NCBI GenBank assembly: GCA_009702965.1
Contig: WLHB01000004.1
Coordinates: 1-57,244, forward strand
Origin: Actinomycetota bacterium
GTDB lineage: Bacteria; Actinomycetota; Actinomycetes; Nanopelagicales; Nanopelagicaceae
Direction of reading: 5' to 3'
Length of the DNA: 57,244 bases
The stretch's first letter is position 1. The number at the start of each line of letters is the position of its first letter. Below the pieces are notes generated by a model that saw only the letters and a program-made list of their open reading frames with translations, did not search any database and was not told the origin of the DNA. Below are positions 9,098 through 17,976 of this stretch, one piece after another. The position numbers were made by a program, and so were the translations under genes.

Positions 9098-10459
9098 CTA
9101 GCCGACGGGTCCCTCGAGCATCTCGGTGACCAGGGCTGCAATTGGCGAGCGCTCTGAGCGGGTGAGAGTGACATGGGCGAAGAGTGAGTGACCTTTGAGC
9201 TTTTCAACGACAGCGACAACGCCATCATGGCGACCCACCCGCAAGTTATCGCGCTGGGCGACATCGTGGGTGAGGACAACTCGTGAGCCTTGGCCGATTC
9301 GAGAAAGGACGGTGAGCAGAACTCCGCGTTCTAGTGATTGGGCCTCATCGACAATGACAAAACTATCGTGCAGAGAACGGCCACGGATATGGGTTAGTGG
9401 CAGAACTTCAATGAGTCCGCGGGCGATGATTTCATCGATCACCGCTTGGCTGACCAACGCCCCCAAAGTGTCAAAGACTGCCTGTGCCCAAGGCGACATC
9501 TTCTCGCCTTCACTGCCCGGCAGGTATCCAAGTTCTTGTCCGCCGACAGGATAGAGAGGGCGGAAGATCACAACTTTCTTATGGAGACGTTTCTCCATCA
9601 CCGCTTCCAGACCGGCGCACAAGGCGAGGGCAGATTTTCCTGTTCCGGCCCGCCCGCCGAGAGAGACGATACCGATCTCATCATCTAGGAGAAGATCCAG
9701 TGCGATCCGTTGTTCAGCGCTTCGACCGTGAAGGCCAAAGGCGTTTCGATCACCGCGCACTAAACGCAACTGCTTATCTGCTGTCACTCGTGCCAGAGCG
9801 CTTCCTTTTTCAGAGTGCAGAATAACCCCGGTATGAACGGGCAAGGTATGGGCGCATTCATGATCTGCGCGATCACCTGAATAGAGATCATCGATGATGT
9901 GATGGCCGACATCGATCTCTTCGATTCCAGTCCATCCGCTACTTGAAACTAGCTCTGCTAAATATTCTTCGGCCTGAACTCCGACAGATGATGCCTTGAC
10001 GCGAAGTGGCAAATCTTTTGTCACCAAGATGACGTCTCGGCCATCTGACATTAAGTTCTTTGCAATCGCCAAGATGCGAGAATCATTGGTGCCATCGCGT
10101 AAGAAGCCATGTGGCAAGGTGCTTAAATCTGTGTGATTGAGTTCAACAGAGAGCGTGCCACCTTCTGGAGTAATCGTCAGTGGCTGATCTAGGCGACCAT
10201 GCTCGATTCGTAGATCATCAAGTGCGCGAAGTGCGGCGCGGGCAAAGTAGCCAAGTTCAGGGTGATCTCGCTTGGTCTCAAGCTCTCCGATTACCGCGAT
10301 TGGAATGATGACTTCATGCTCATCAAAGCGCAGTAAGGCCCCTGGATCTGCCAAAAGAACGCTGGTATCTAATACGTATGTCTTACGCGGTGGGTGTGCC
10401 AACGGTGAGAACTCGCAATTCTTTAATTGTTCTAGAAGGGACCTGCTTCGGATATTCAA
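9098..10459 (-). CDS. PIN-domain/PhoH-domain ATPase (PhoH2 type)
   Basis: PhoH2-type protein: an N-terminal PIN nuclease domain (about 27-165, [11 protein letters not shown] with the first acidic residue D31) fused to a PhoH helicase-like P-loop domain (about 245-450, Walker [10 protein letters not shown] at 268-276, Walker [12 protein letters not shown]). Such proteins act on RNA. The length of 453 matches the family. The start is unclear: the frame offers TTG at 10459, and TAGGAT (10465-10460) sits six bases before an in-frame ATC at 10453. An ATG or GTG is absent in the first 25 codons. Located 40 bases after uppS on the same strand. Confidence 0.9.
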   Translation of the reverse strand: MNIRSRSLLEQLKNCEFSPLAHPPRKTYVLDTSVLLADPGALLRFDEHEVIIPIAVIGELETKRDHPELGYFARAALRALDDLRIEHGRLDQPLTITPEGGTLSVELNHTDLSTLPHGFLRDGTNDSRILAIAKNLMSDGRDVILVTKDLPLRVKASSVGVQAEEYLAELVSSSGWTGIEEIDVGHHIIDDLYSGDRADHECAHTLPVHTGVILHSEKGSALARVTADKQLRLVRGDRNAFGLHGRSAEQRIALDLLLDDEIGIVSLGGRAGTGKSALALCAGLEAVMEKRLHKKVVIFRPLYPVGGQELGYLPGSEGEKMSPWAQAVFDTLGALVSQAVIDEIIARGLIEVLPLTHIRGRSLHDSFVIVDEAQSLERGVLLTVLSRIGQGSRVVLTHDVAQRDNLRVGRHDGVVAVVEKLKGHSLFAHVTLTRSERSPIAALVTEMLEGPVG

Positions 10460-10465
10460 ATCCTA
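10460..10465 (-). promoter_or_regulatory. Candidate -10 element of the phoH gene
   Basis: TAGGAT on the minus strand in the short gap after uppS. By the six-base rule seen at other genes here, transcription would begin at 10453, at an in-frame ATC codon and downstream of the TTG used by gene finders. Confidence 0.4.
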
Positions 10466-10499
10466 GAACTGAGAAGCCATTTCTTTCAGCGACACGCCA

Positions 10500-11276
10500 C
10501 TACTTACCCAGCCGGCGATGGCGTTGTGAATATGAGCGAAGTGCTCGAAGGAAATCAACCCGACGAAAATCTGGCCAATACGCCTCACAGAAATAAAACT
10601 CTGAGTGAGCGCTCTGCCATAACAAGAATCCCCCAAGGCGTTGTTCACCCGATGTACGAATTAAGAGTTCGGGATCTGGCTGGCCTGCCGTATATAGATA
10701 TTGCGAAATCTCTTCAGCGTCTAATTCAGCCATCGCTTCATCAATGCCCTTGCCTTGCGTTGCCGCCTTCGATAGATAACTCTTAACGGCATCAACTATT
10801 TCGCGCCGTCCACCATAGCCAATCGCGACATTGACCTCCATCGTTCCTGGGTGGGTAGGCAGTGAGGACAACTTCTTCTGCATCCACTCAGGCAGGAGAT
10901 CGAGTGCACCCACTGACTTAATCGTCCAACGACCTGTCCGAGATAACTCATCAACGCTCTCGCCAATAACGGCTAAGAGTGCATCAAGTTCTTCAGGGGT
11001 ACGTTTGAAGTTATCAGTAGAGAGCATCCAGAGCGTGACTACTTTTACCTGTGCTTCTTCACACCAACCGAGAAAGTCAATGATCTTGTCAGCACCTCTT
11101 CGATGACCTTTGGGATCTTCCGCACTTGGATTGCTCATCGCCCATCTGCGATTGCCATCAAGAATCACACCGACATGCTGTGGGGTCTGACTAAAATCTA
11201 AATCGCGAACAATTCTTGATTCATAGAACGGGTAGAAAACACCCTTGATCGCTTTACGGGTTCTGCTTAACAACAC
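10500..11276 (-). CDS. uppS: Isoprenyl transferase (UppS/cis-prenyltransferase)
   Basis: cis-Prenyltransferase that adds IPP units to make the polyprenyl diphosphate lipid carrier, or a shorter Z-prenyl diphosphate that primes it. 258 residues from GTG 11276, which has GGAG four bases upstream. Signature motifs are VGVILDGNRRWAM (catalytic D40), LWMLSTDNFKR, and near the C-terminus PDPELLIRTSGEQRLGGFLLW with SEFYFCEAYWPDF. An upstream start would run back through the DUF3817 gene. It overlaps the DUF3817 gene by 23 bases, so the two are coupled. Chain length cannot be read from sequence alone. Confidence 0.93.
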   Translation of the reverse strand: MLLSRTRKAIKGVFYPFYESRIVRDLDFSQTPQHVGVILDGNRRWAMSNPSAEDPKGHRRGADKIIDFLGWCEEAQVKVVTLWMLSTDNFKRTPEELDALLAVIGESVDELSRTGRWTIKSVGALDLLPEWMQKKLSSLPTHPGTMEVNVAIGYGGRREIVDAVKSYLSKAATQGKGIDEAMAELDAEEISQYLYTAGQPDPELLIRTSGEQRLGGFLLWQSAHSEFYFCEAYWPDFRRVDFLRALRSYSQRHRRLGK

Positions 11277-11553
11277 GGCGCTCCAAAACAAATGATGCGA
11301 TCGGCAAGGTCCCACCCAAGATCATCCAAATCATGCCTTTGATACTTTTGCGCATTTTCACGCTGAGTTGCAAGGCGGCTAAAACGTAGAAGATGTAGAG
11401 AGCCCCGTGAATATGGGTGATCCAGACAATCCATGGCTGTGTGCGTTCTAGGTGAAAGAGATATTTGGCTGGCATATAGAAAAACCAGAGTATTAATGAG
11501 AGGTAGCCACAGATTATTGCCATGACCCGGAAGCGAAAAACCGCGCTCTTCAT
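11254..11553 (-). CDS. DUF3817 small membrane protein
   Basis: 99-residue protein with three hydrophobic helices (about 8-30, 45-65, 72-90). The pattern FRVMAIICGYLSLILWF, HIHGALYIFYVLAALQL and GGTLPIASFVLERRV matches the actinobacterial DUF3817 family, whose role is unknown but which often sits beside cytochrome-oxidase assembly genes. ATG 11553 overlaps the SURF1 stop (ATGA), so it is coupled to SURF1. Confidence 0.85.
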   Translation of the reverse strand: MKSAVFRFRVMAIICGYLSLILWFFYMPAKYLFHLERTQPWIVWITHIHGALYIFYVLAALQLSVKMRKSIKGMIWMILGGTLPIASFVLERRVVKQNP

Positions 11554-12254
11554 GCGCTCAACGTATCGCTTTCCTGGCGCTTTCGGTAAAAAGGCAGATA
11601 GATCACAATCGCAGCCATCAGCCACCAGATGATGACGTAAGAAATATGTTGCCAGTAATAACCGGTCGCCTTGGACTTTACCGGTGCAAGAGTGATTCGA
11701 TCTCGATCGATGACACCTTCGCTCACCTGTTCACCCGTTGCGAGTAGAAATCCGTCATAGAGATCTAGATCTGTCTGCGCCACGATCACACTGCTATCGA
11801 CGCGAGAAATTACGCCAGGAGAGTTCGTTGACACATCTTCAAATTGGCGAGGTTGAACAATTGCTTGCAGATCCACGCCACTTGCCATTGCAACGCTGGG
11901 CTCAATTAAACGATCTTTCCAGTATCCGCGAAGGACTAGAACAGCGCTCGATTGATCGACCTGCATCAACGCCACTTCCCAATCGCTGGTTACACCTTGC
12001 TGATCAATCTGATTCGGAGCGCGAAATGTCAGAATGTAATTACCGCGCAGAGAAACTTTTTTTCCAACAGAACGTGAGTCAAGAGCCATAGCAGGAGATG
12101 CTAAATCTGATAATTGATAGATGGTTGTATCTGGTGCAACTTTCTTCGCTGCCTGCAATTTATTGGCGGCATCGAGTTGCCATAACCCTAAGAAGATAAA
12201 GATGGCGACCAATGTGAGAACCACAACAGTCTTGCCAAAAAGTTTAAATGTCAC
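11550..12254 (-). CDS. SURF1-family cytochrome c oxidase assembly protein
   Basis: 234 residues. Two transmembrane helices (about 7-27 and 200-221) flank an extracytoplasmic domain, the classic SURF1 layout. FLGLWQLDAANKLQAAKK at the first helix matches the family LGxWQ..R/K motif and YYWQHISYVIIWWLMAA matches the second helix. SURF1 aids insertion of heme a into cytochrome aa3 oxidase. Starts at GTG 12254, inside the end of the 45-residue microprotein gene (11-base overlap), and passes into the DUF3817 gene by ATGA. Confidence 0.88.
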   Translation of the reverse strand: MTFKLFGKTVVVLTLVAIFIFLGLWQLDAANKLQAAKKVAPDTTIYQLSDLASPAMALDSRSVGKKVSLRGNYILTFRAPNQIDQQGVTSDWEVALMQVDQSSAVLVLRGYWKDRLIEPSVAMASGVDLQAIVQPRQFEDVSTNSPGVISRVDSSVIVAQTDLDLYDGFLLATGEQVSEGVIDRDRITLAPVKSKATGYYWQHISYVIIWWLMAAIVIYLPFYRKRQESDTLSA

Positions 12255-12381
12255 CGTTATTTTCGCGATCTTTCATTTTGTTGAAACGCTTATAGAAACT
12301 GCGAAGCAATAAGGCCACGGTGATGCAGAGAATCAAAACGGTAAGCGAACCCGCTGACCCCATAAAATCTTCATTTTCCAT
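12244..12381 (-). CDS. 45-residue single-helix membrane microprotein
   Basis: A complete small frame reading MENEDFMGSAGSLTVLIL, then CITVALLLRSFYKRFNK and MKDRENNGDI. One hydrophobic helix (about 13-26) is followed by a basic cytoplasmic stretch, so N-out/C-in by the positive-inside rule. GAGAAT lies exactly six bases before the ATG at 12381 (predicted leaderless) and the frame ends 11 bases inside SURF1, which uses GTG; coupling to SURF1 supports it being real. In Mycobacterium a small membrane protein gene occupies a similar place near greA and mca, from memory. The function is unknown; a role in oxidase assembly would be a guess from context. Confidence 0.7.
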   Translation of the reverse strand: MENEDFMGSAGSLTVLILCITVALLLRSFYKRFNKMKDRENNGDI

Positions 12382-12383
12382 GA

Positions 12384-12393
12384 GAGAATTCTC
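12384..12393. promoter_or_regulatory. Palindromic bidirectional -10 element
   Basis: The perfect palindrome GAGAATTCTC lies between two divergent start codons only 14 bases apart. Read rightward, GAGAAT (12384-12389) is six bases before the DUF4307 ATG (12396). Read leftward, GAGAAT (12393-12388) is six bases before the microprotein ATG (12381). The same hexamer at the same distance is found before ppc and tRNA-Gln, which supports it as a -10. Confidence 0.65.
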
Positions 12394-12395
12394 CC

Positions 12396-12806
12396 ATGTC
12401 ATCACCCAATGAGAACCCTGTAGGTGATGAGACCTTTGACTACAACGATCGCTACGGAATTACGCGAAAGAGATCCTGGATCCTGCCGGCTGCAATCTTT
12501 GCCATTATCGGTATTCCCTGGACAATTTGGGCCGCACTCGATCACTCTCAGCCAGAGTTAAGTTCAAAGCTCTACTCTTTCTCTATCACTGGTGAGCGTG
12601 AAATCACAATGCGATACGCGATAGAACGTAGAGACCCTGATGCCGTTGTTCTATGTACTTTAGTTACTCTCGATTTTGATAAAAACATCGTGGGACAAAT
12701 TGATGATCGAATCGAGGGCGGTGAGTCCACAGTTGAACGAATCGTTGCGATCCCTGCCCGTTTACCCCCTGTAAGTGCGCGTATCGTCTCCTGCAGGATT
12801 TCCTAA
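12396..12806 (+). CDS. DUF4307 membrane-anchored protein
   Basis: 136 residues: a hydrophilic N-terminus, one transmembrane helix (about 26-47, RKRSWILPAAIFAIIGIPWTIWAA) and an extracytoplasmic domain of about 85 residues with two cysteines (VVLCTLVTLDFDKNIVGQ and RIVSCRIS). This matches the actinobacterial DUF4307 family, commonly next to greA. Function unknown. Predicted leaderless from GAGAAT six bases upstream. greA follows after 29 bases. Confidence 0.82.
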   Translation: MSSPNENPVGDETFDYNDRYGITRKRSWILPAAIFAIIGIPWTIWAALDHSQPELSSKLYSFSITGEREITMRYAIERRDPDAVVLCTLVTLDFDKNIVGQIDDRIEGGESTVERIVAIPARLPPVSARIVSCRIS

Positions 12807-12835
12807 CTCGGCCATCACCGCTAACCTTTACGCCT

Positions 12836-13312
12836 ATGAGCACTCCACAAACCTGGTTGACCCAAGAGGCGGCCGACCGTCTCAGATCAGAGTTAGAGAC
12901 TCTAGAGACAACTGGTCGTCGTGATGTGACTGCAAAGATTGAGGCAGCGCGCGCTGAAGGTGATTTGAAAGAAAACGGTGGCTATCACGCTGCTCGTGAT
13001 GAACAGGGCAAGATGGAGGCGCGCATTCGCCAACTGAAGCAGATTCTTGAAAATGCTCATATCGGAACGCCACCTGCCAGCGCAGATGGAGTTGTTGGCG
13101 CTGGAATGGTTGTCACTGCAAGAATTGCAGGCGACGAGATGAAGTTTTTGCTGGGATCTCGCGAAATCACATCTGATGAATTTGATGTTTATAGCGAGAA
13201 GTCACCACTAGGCAGCGCTGTGATGGGAGCCAAGATCGGCGACACTGTTTCTTACACAGCACCTAACGGCAAGGCGATCTCAGTTGAGATCATTGAGGCT
13301 CGTTTTATTTAA
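12836..13312 (+). CDS. greA: Transcription elongation factor GreA
   Basis: Rescues backtracked RNA polymerase by stimulating transcript cleavage. 158 residues. N-terminal coiled-coil with GDLKENGGYHAARDEQGKMEARI (acidic tip D/E in GDLKEN) and C-terminal FKBP-like domain with SPLGSAVMGAKIGDTVSYTAP. TAACCT lies eight bases before the ATG, and no Shine-Dalgarno is present. Its TAA shares TTAA with the stop of the convergent ABC permease. Confidence 0.95.
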   Translation: MSTPQTWLTQEAADRLRSELETLETTGRRDVTAKIEAARAEGDLKENGGYHAARDEQGKMEARIRQLKQILENAHIGTPPASADGVVGAGMVVTARIAGDEMKFLLGSREITSDEFDVYSEKSPLGSAVMGAKIGDTVSYTAPNGKAISVEIIEARFI

Positions 13313-14100
13313 TTAGCGGCTCGGGCATACTTTCGCGCACTCAGCGGAATAAATATTGCCATCAGAATAACCATGTAAGCCAGTGAAGTAATCAGTGGAT
13401 ACTCACTTGGGAACGATCCGGCAGTTGCGCCAAATTCCGTCTCAAGACCGAAGAGTGAACGACATCCTGCCACCATTGTTGAGACTGGATTCCACTCTGC
13501 AAAATACTGCAGCGCGCGCGGCATTCCTGTCGTTGGTGCGAATGCATTCGATAAGAAGGTCAGTGGGAATGTGACAATAAATGAAACGTTCTGAACAACG
13601 CGAGCATCTTTTGCCGATAGGCCAACAAGAACTCCAACCCAAGAGAGTGCGTAGCCAAAGAGCAGAAGAAATAAGAAGCCAAGGAGCATGTTTCCGACTC
13701 CACCTGTTGGGCGCCAACCGACGATATAGCCGGTGATTCCCATGACTGTGAGAACAACGATATTAAGGAGTGAATCTCCCAGTGTGCGTCCGATGATGAG
13801 CGCACTTCGTGAAATTGGAAGTGATCTAAAGCGATCGATCAGACCCTTCTTCATATCTTCAGCAAGACCTGATGCAGTACCTGCAAGAGTAAATGCAACG
13901 GTTTGTACGAAGATGCCAGGCATCAAAAGTTGTACGTATCCGCCTGGTTGACCTGTATCAATAGATCCGCCGAAGACAAATCTAAAGAGAAGAACAAACA
14001 TCACTGGTTGAATCGTTGAAAAGATCAGTACTTCAGGCACGCGCACCAAGAGCAGGATCTGACGGCGAGTAATAATGAAAATATCTTGAAGGTTTCTCAT
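13309..14100 (-). CDS. ABC-2 type exporter permease (DrrB-like)
   Basis: 263 residues with about six transmembrane helices typical of ABC-2 permeases: QPVMFVLLFRFVFGG, GIFVQTVAFTLAGTASGLAEDM, RSLPISRSALIIGRTLGDSLLN and a helix near FIVTFPLTFLSNAF followed by PTTGMPRALQYFAEWNPVSTM. That last block is characteristic of DrrB/daunorubicin-resistance permeases. It is the membrane half of the exporter whose ATPase lies upstream (ATGA-type overlap). The substrate is unknown, probably an amphipathic drug or lipid. Confidence 0.9.
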   Translation of the reverse strand: MRNLQDIFIITRRQILLLVRVPEVLIFSTIQPVMFVLLFRFVFGGSIDTGQPGGYVQLLMPGIFVQTVAFTLAGTASGLAEDMKKGLIDRFRSLPISRSALIIGRTLGDSLLNIVVLTVMGITGYIVGWRPTGGVGNMLLGFLFLLLFGYALSWVGVLVGLSAKDARVVQNVSFIVTFPLTFLSNAFAPTTGMPRALQYFAEWNPVSTMVAGCRSLFGLETEFGATAGSFPSEYPLITSLAYMVILMAIFIPLSARKYARAAN

Positions 14101-15062
14101 TTCTTAGCCTCTTCCTTTAACTCTTCTGCGACATGACCTGTCAGCGACATAAAGACATCATCAAGTGATGGGCGCTTAAGGGATACATCGAGTGGATGAA
14201 TGCCAGCACCATCAAGTTCGCGCAGCGCCTCGATCAAGGCCGCTGAGCCAGTTGAAACTGGGGCTGAGATTAGGCGCATACCTTCATCAAGTGTTGCTGG
14301 GTTCTTGCTGACACGAGAAACAATTTCGAGTGTCTGTGCGATGTGGCTCTGTTCAACAACAATCTGAAGCCGCTCTCCACCCACCTGCTTCTTGAGAGCA
14401 TCAGATGTTCCACGAGCAATCACCTTGCCGTGATCAATGACTGCAATTTCATCAGCCAATTGATCTGCCTCTTCTAAATACTGTGTTGTGAGCAAGAGCG
14501 TCACGCCACCTTTAACAAGTTCCTGGATTACTCCCCACATCTCTTGGCGACCACGTGGATCAAGGCCGGTTGTCGGTTCATCGAGAAAGAGCACCTTTGG
14601 TTTAACAATCAGCGATGCTGCAAGATCAAGACGGCGCCGCATTCCACCTGAATATGTCTTAATTGGTCTACGCGCACTTTCGGTGAGTGAGAACTGTTCA
14701 AGTAACTCTTCTGCGCGAGCAACCGCCTGCTTCTTTCCTAAGTGATAGAGCTGTCCAAACATCACCAAGTTATCCCAGCCGGTGAGAATCTCATCTACTG
14801 CTGCATACTGACCTGAAAGGCCAATGACTTCGCGTACCTTCTCTGGATGCTTAATCACATCAATTCCACCAACAATTGCTCGCCCTGAATCAGGGTTGAG
14901 GAGTGTTGCAAGAATGCGCACCGTTGTTGTCTTTCCAGCACCATTTGGGCCTAATACGCCCAAAACGGTGCCTTCTTCAACATCTAGCGAGAGGTGATCA
15001 AGTGCGCGAACAGCGCCCTTGTCATAGGTTTTTACGAGGTCTTCAGCGATGATTGATTTCAC
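14097..15062 (-). CDS. ABC exporter ATP-binding protein (DrrA-like)
   Basis: 321 residues. Walker A GPNGAGKTT (38-46), Q-loop near GLSGQYAAVDE, signature YSGGMRRRLDLA (137-148), Walker B LFLDEP (158-163) and a C-terminal DrrA-type extension ending in LKRPSLDDVFMSLTGH. It energises the adjacent permease. GTG 15062 has TAAGTT exactly six bases upstream and no Shine-Dalgarno, so the operon mRNA is predicted leaderless. Divergent from an MFS exporter gene. Confidence 0.93.
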   Translation of the reverse strand: MKSIIAEDLVKTYDKGAVRALDHLSLDVEEGTVLGVLGPNGAGKTTTVRILATLLNPDSGRAIVGGIDVIKHPEKVREVIGLSGQYAAVDEILTGWDNLVMFGQLYHLGKKQAVARAEELLEQFSLTESARRPIKTYSGGMRRRLDLAASLIVKPKVLFLDEPTTGLDPRGRQEMWGVIQELVKGGVTLLLTTQYLEEADQLADEIAVIDHGKVIARGTSDALKKQVGGERLQIVVEQSHIAQTLEIVSRVSKNPATLDEGMRLISAPVSTGSAALIEALRELDGAGIHPLDVSLKRPSLDDVFMSLTGHVAEELKEEAKK

Positions 15063-15068
15063 GCGGTA

Positions 15069-15074
15069 AACTTA
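15069..15074 (-). promoter_or_regulatory. Leaderless -10 element of the DrrAB-like operon
   Basis: TAAGTT on the minus strand, six bases (TACCGC) before the GTG start at 15062. Confidence 0.5.
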
Positions 15075-15142
15075 TTACCTTGCAGTAGAAATTCCAAATA
15101 CTCACTCAATTTCATAGCAGTACAACTTAAATGGGGTTAACC

Positions 15143-16744
15143 ATGACGACGAACGCGCCGGGTAAAGCACACACACATAAAGAGATCATGGTCATCCTCG
15201 GAGGCCTCATGACCGGCCTTTTACTTGCGGCCCTCGATCAGACAATTGTTTCCACCGCCCTTAAAAGTATTACTGAAGACTTCAATGGACTTAACCACTA
15301 CACCTGGGTTGTCACCGCATACTTGCTGACATCGACAGCATCTACTCCGCTCTATGGAAAAATTTCCGATATCTACGGCCGTCGCCCAGTATTTCAATTT
15401 GCAATCGTTACCTTCTTATTAGGTTCACTATTGGCCGGTGCCGCACAAGATATGAATCAGCTGATTGCTACTCGCGCACTTCAAGGTCTTGGTGCCGGTG
15501 GCTTGATGGCACTTACATTTGTAATCATCGGTGACATCGTTCCTCCACGTGAACGTGGCCGTTACGTGGGTTACTTCGGTGCTGTCTGGGGATTATCTTC
15601 GGTTGCCGGACCACTTCTTGGTGGCTTCTTCTCAGATCGCGAAACAATTCTTGGAATCACTGGATGGCGCTGGATTTTCTACATCAATATCCCATTTGGA
15701 ATCCTTGCACTAGTACTTACAAGTGCCACGCTGCATTTGGCAAAACAGAAGCGTGAGCACTCCATCGATTATCTCGGTGCGGCGCTTCTTGTTACTTCGG
15801 TAACTCTTGTCTTGCTCTCACTCAGCGTCTATGGTCCGCAAGACGGTTGGACAGATTCGCGCACACTTTCTTATCTCGCTATTGGTCTAATTCTGACTGT
15901 TCTCTTTATCTGGTGGGAGGGTCGCGCCAAAGAGCCGATAATTCCTCTTGATCTCTTTAAGAACCACACATTCACTCTCACCTCAATACTCGGTGCAATC
16001 ATCGGTGCTGGAATGTTTGGCGCCATTGTTATGTTGCCTCTCTATCTTCAGGTCGTAAAGGGTGATAGCGCAACATCTGCAGGCCTCAAACTCATTCCAC
16101 TCATGCTGGGAATCGTCTCCACGTCAATTATCAGCGGTAAGTTGATCTCAAAGCATGGCAAGTACAAGCGTTTTCCAATAATGGGAACAGCGTTGATGAC
16201 AATCGGAATCTTGGCGATGTATCGCCTCGAGATTGATACTCCATTCTGGGAGATTGCAATCTATGCCCTGATGGTTGGCGCTGGTCTTGGCCTTTCTATG
16301 CAGACCATTGTGATTGCACTTCAAAACGCAGTTGATTTCAAAGATATGGGTATTGCAACAAGTTCAAATACCTTCTTCCGTTCGTTGGGATCTGTCTTTG
16401 GAACCGCTCTCTTTGGAGCAATCCTCTCTAACCGTCTCGGTCATTACTTGATGGTCGGACGCGAAGAACTAGCAACAAGTAATCCAACTGCCGCACTCTC
16501 ATTTACCGAGAGCGATATTGAGATGATCAAGCAGAACACCGGTGTGATCGCTCAACTGCCACCGGATGCACAGACCACTGCGCTCAACGCCTTCGTAGAT
16601 TCTTTTCACGTTGTCTTCCTTGCAGCGGCGCCACTTACAGCAATTGGATTCTTCATCGCACTCTTCTTACGTGAAGCCCCACTGCGTACCAATGAAGATT
16701 ACGCAGCAGCTCGTCAAGAGTCAGCTGGAGAAACACTCGGTTAG
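15143..16744 (+). CDS. DHA2-family MFS drug exporter (14 helices)
   Basis: About 533 residues, EmrB/QacA type with 14 predicted transmembrane helices. Markers are [13 protein letters not shown] (motif D1) in helix 1, [13 protein letters not shown] (motif A) after helix 2, and [26 protein letters not shown]. Proton-driven export of toxic compounds is the family role; the substrate is unknown. I prefer ATG 15143 because GGGG lies six bases before it; ATG 15131 in the same frame would add MGLT. The second MFS gene follows after 14 bases, so the two form an operon. Confidence 0.92.
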   Translation: MTTNAPGKAHTHKEIMVILGGLMTGLLLAALDQTIVSTALKSITEDFNGLNHYTWVVTAYLLTSTASTPLYGKISDIYGRRPVFQFAIVTFLLGSLLAGAAQDMNQLIATRALQGLGAGGLMALTFVIIGDIVPPRERGRYVGYFGAVWGLSSVAGPLLGGFFSDRETILGITGWRWIFYINIPFGILALVLTSATLHLAKQKREHSIDYLGAALLVTSVTLVLLSLSVYGPQDGWTDSRTLSYLAIGLILTVLFIWWEGRAKEPIIPLDLFKNHTFTLTSILGAIIGAGMFGAIVMLPLYLQVVKGDSATSAGLKLIPLMLGIVSTSIISGKLISKHGKYKRFPIMGTALMTIGILAMYRLEIDTPFWEIAIYALMVGAGLGLSMQTIVIALQNAVDFKDMGIATSSNTFFRSLGSVFGTALFGAILSNRLGHYLMVGREELATSNPTAALSFTESDIEMIKQNTGVIAQLPPDAQTTALNAFVDSFHVVFLAAAPLTAIGFFIALFLREAPLRTNEDYAAARQESAGETLG

Positions 16745-16758
16745 CACCGATCCTGCCT

Positions 16759-17976
16759 ATGAAATTTCAATCACCACTACGCGATCTTCCCCGTGAAGTA
16801 AGCGTCCTTGTTGTTGCTTCCTTCTTTGTTGCGGTTGGCTTCGGAATCATCGTTCCCGCCATCCCACTCTTCGCGCGATCTTTTGAAGTCAGTAACGCTG
16901 CAGTCGGGTTGATCATCTCCCTTTTCGCATTTACTCGTTTCGCATCTGGGCTCTTCTCTGGAAAACTCGTCGATAAATTTGGTGAGCGCACAGTCTTTGC
17001 AGTTGGTGTCGCACTTGTTGCAATCTCAGTAGGTCTATGTGGAGTGGCACAGAGCTACAACCAACTTCTCTTCTTTCGTGCAGCAGGCGGCCTTGGTTCT
17101 TCCATGTTCTCTGTCGCTGCAAGCTCAGTCATTTTGCGCTCAGTTACCGATGCCCAACGCGGTCACGCTCAATCTGTCTACAACGGGTCTTTTCTTCTCG
17201 GTGCAATCGCTGGGCCGGCAATTGGTGGAGCGCTTGCCGCAGTTTCACTTCGCGCACCATTTTTCGTCTACGCAATTGCACTCGCAATCTCTGGCACCGT
17301 TGCCTTCATCTTCTTCACTAGCGAACATCTGCAAGCACCAAAGAAGAGTGATGGTAAAAAGGCTGTGATGTCTTTACGTGAAGCGCTATCCCTTAAGGGT
17401 TACCGATATGCGCTAGTGATTACCTTCGTTGCTAGTTGGGTTCTCTTCGGTGTTCGAACCTCAATCTTGCCTTTATTCATTACAGAACAACTGAAATCAA
17501 CAGCCGCCGTTGTGGGATGGGGCTTTACGATCTCCGCTGTTATCCAAGGAACGCTAATTTTGCGTGCAGGACGCTTATCTGATGAACGCGGTCGCCGATT
17601 TATTTTGATCGTCGGCACCACAATTGCTCTTGTTGGCATTGTGATTATGACTCTTACCCTTAACCCATTGATGTTCTTTATCTCTATGGCCATCATGGGC
17701 CTCGGCAACGCATTTCTTGCCAGCGCACCCGCAACTATTGTCGGCGACCTCATTGAAGGAAAGGGCGGTCAAGTAATCGCGCTCTTTCAAATGGCGGGGG
17801 ATGCCGGAATGATCGTTGGCCCTGTAGTTGTTGGTTTTATCGCCGATCATTACGGCTATCGCGACGCCTTCGCAGTCAGCGGACTTGTCTTCTGTATTGC
17901 AATAGTGCTCTCATTAAAGATGCCCGAGACTCGAAAGTCCCGGGCATCAGTAACTAATGTTGATCCTTTACATTAA
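16759..17976 (+). CDS. DHA1-family MFS transporter (12 helices)
   Basis: 405 residues with 12 predicted helices in two halves. GKLVDKFGERTVF is the motif A loop after helix 2, GRLSDERGRRFIL its repeat in the second half, and GAIAGPAIGGAL a motif C (antiporter) sequence in helix 5, which argues for export. Co-transcribed with the DHA2 exporter upstream. A GC-rich hairpin in its last codons (17919-17948) looks like the terminator of the convergent gene. Its stop shares TTAA with that gene. Confidence 0.9.
   Translation: MKFQSPLRDLPREVSVLVVASFFVAVGFGIIVPAIPLFARSFEVSNAAVGLIISLFAFTRFASGLFSGKLVDKFGERTVFAVGVALVAISVGLCGVAQSYNQLLFFRAAGGLGSSMFSVAASSVILRSVTDAQRGHAQSVYNGSFLLGAIAGPAIGGALAAVSLRAPFFVYAIALAISGTVAFIFFTSEHLQAPKKSDGKKAVMSLREALSLKGYRYALVITFVASWVLFGVRTSILPLFITEQLKSTAAVVGWGFTISAVIQGTLILRAGRLSDERGRRFILIVGTTIALVGIVIMTLTLNPLMFFISMAIMGLGNAFLASAPATIVGDLIEGKGGQVIALFQMAGDAGMIVGPVVVGFIADHYGYRDAFAVSGLVFCIAIVLSLKMPETRKSRASVTNVDPLH
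17919..17948 (-). terminator. Intrinsic-terminator-like hairpin for the Bax1-like gene, inside the convergent MFS gene
   Basis: On the minus strand GATGCCCGGGACT pairs with AGTCTCGGGCATC (12 of 13 pairs) around a TTCG tetraloop and is followed by TTTAAT. It begins 24 bases past the Bax1-like stop, within codons of the MFS gene. On the plus strand no T-run follows, so it points leftward only. Confidence 0.6.
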
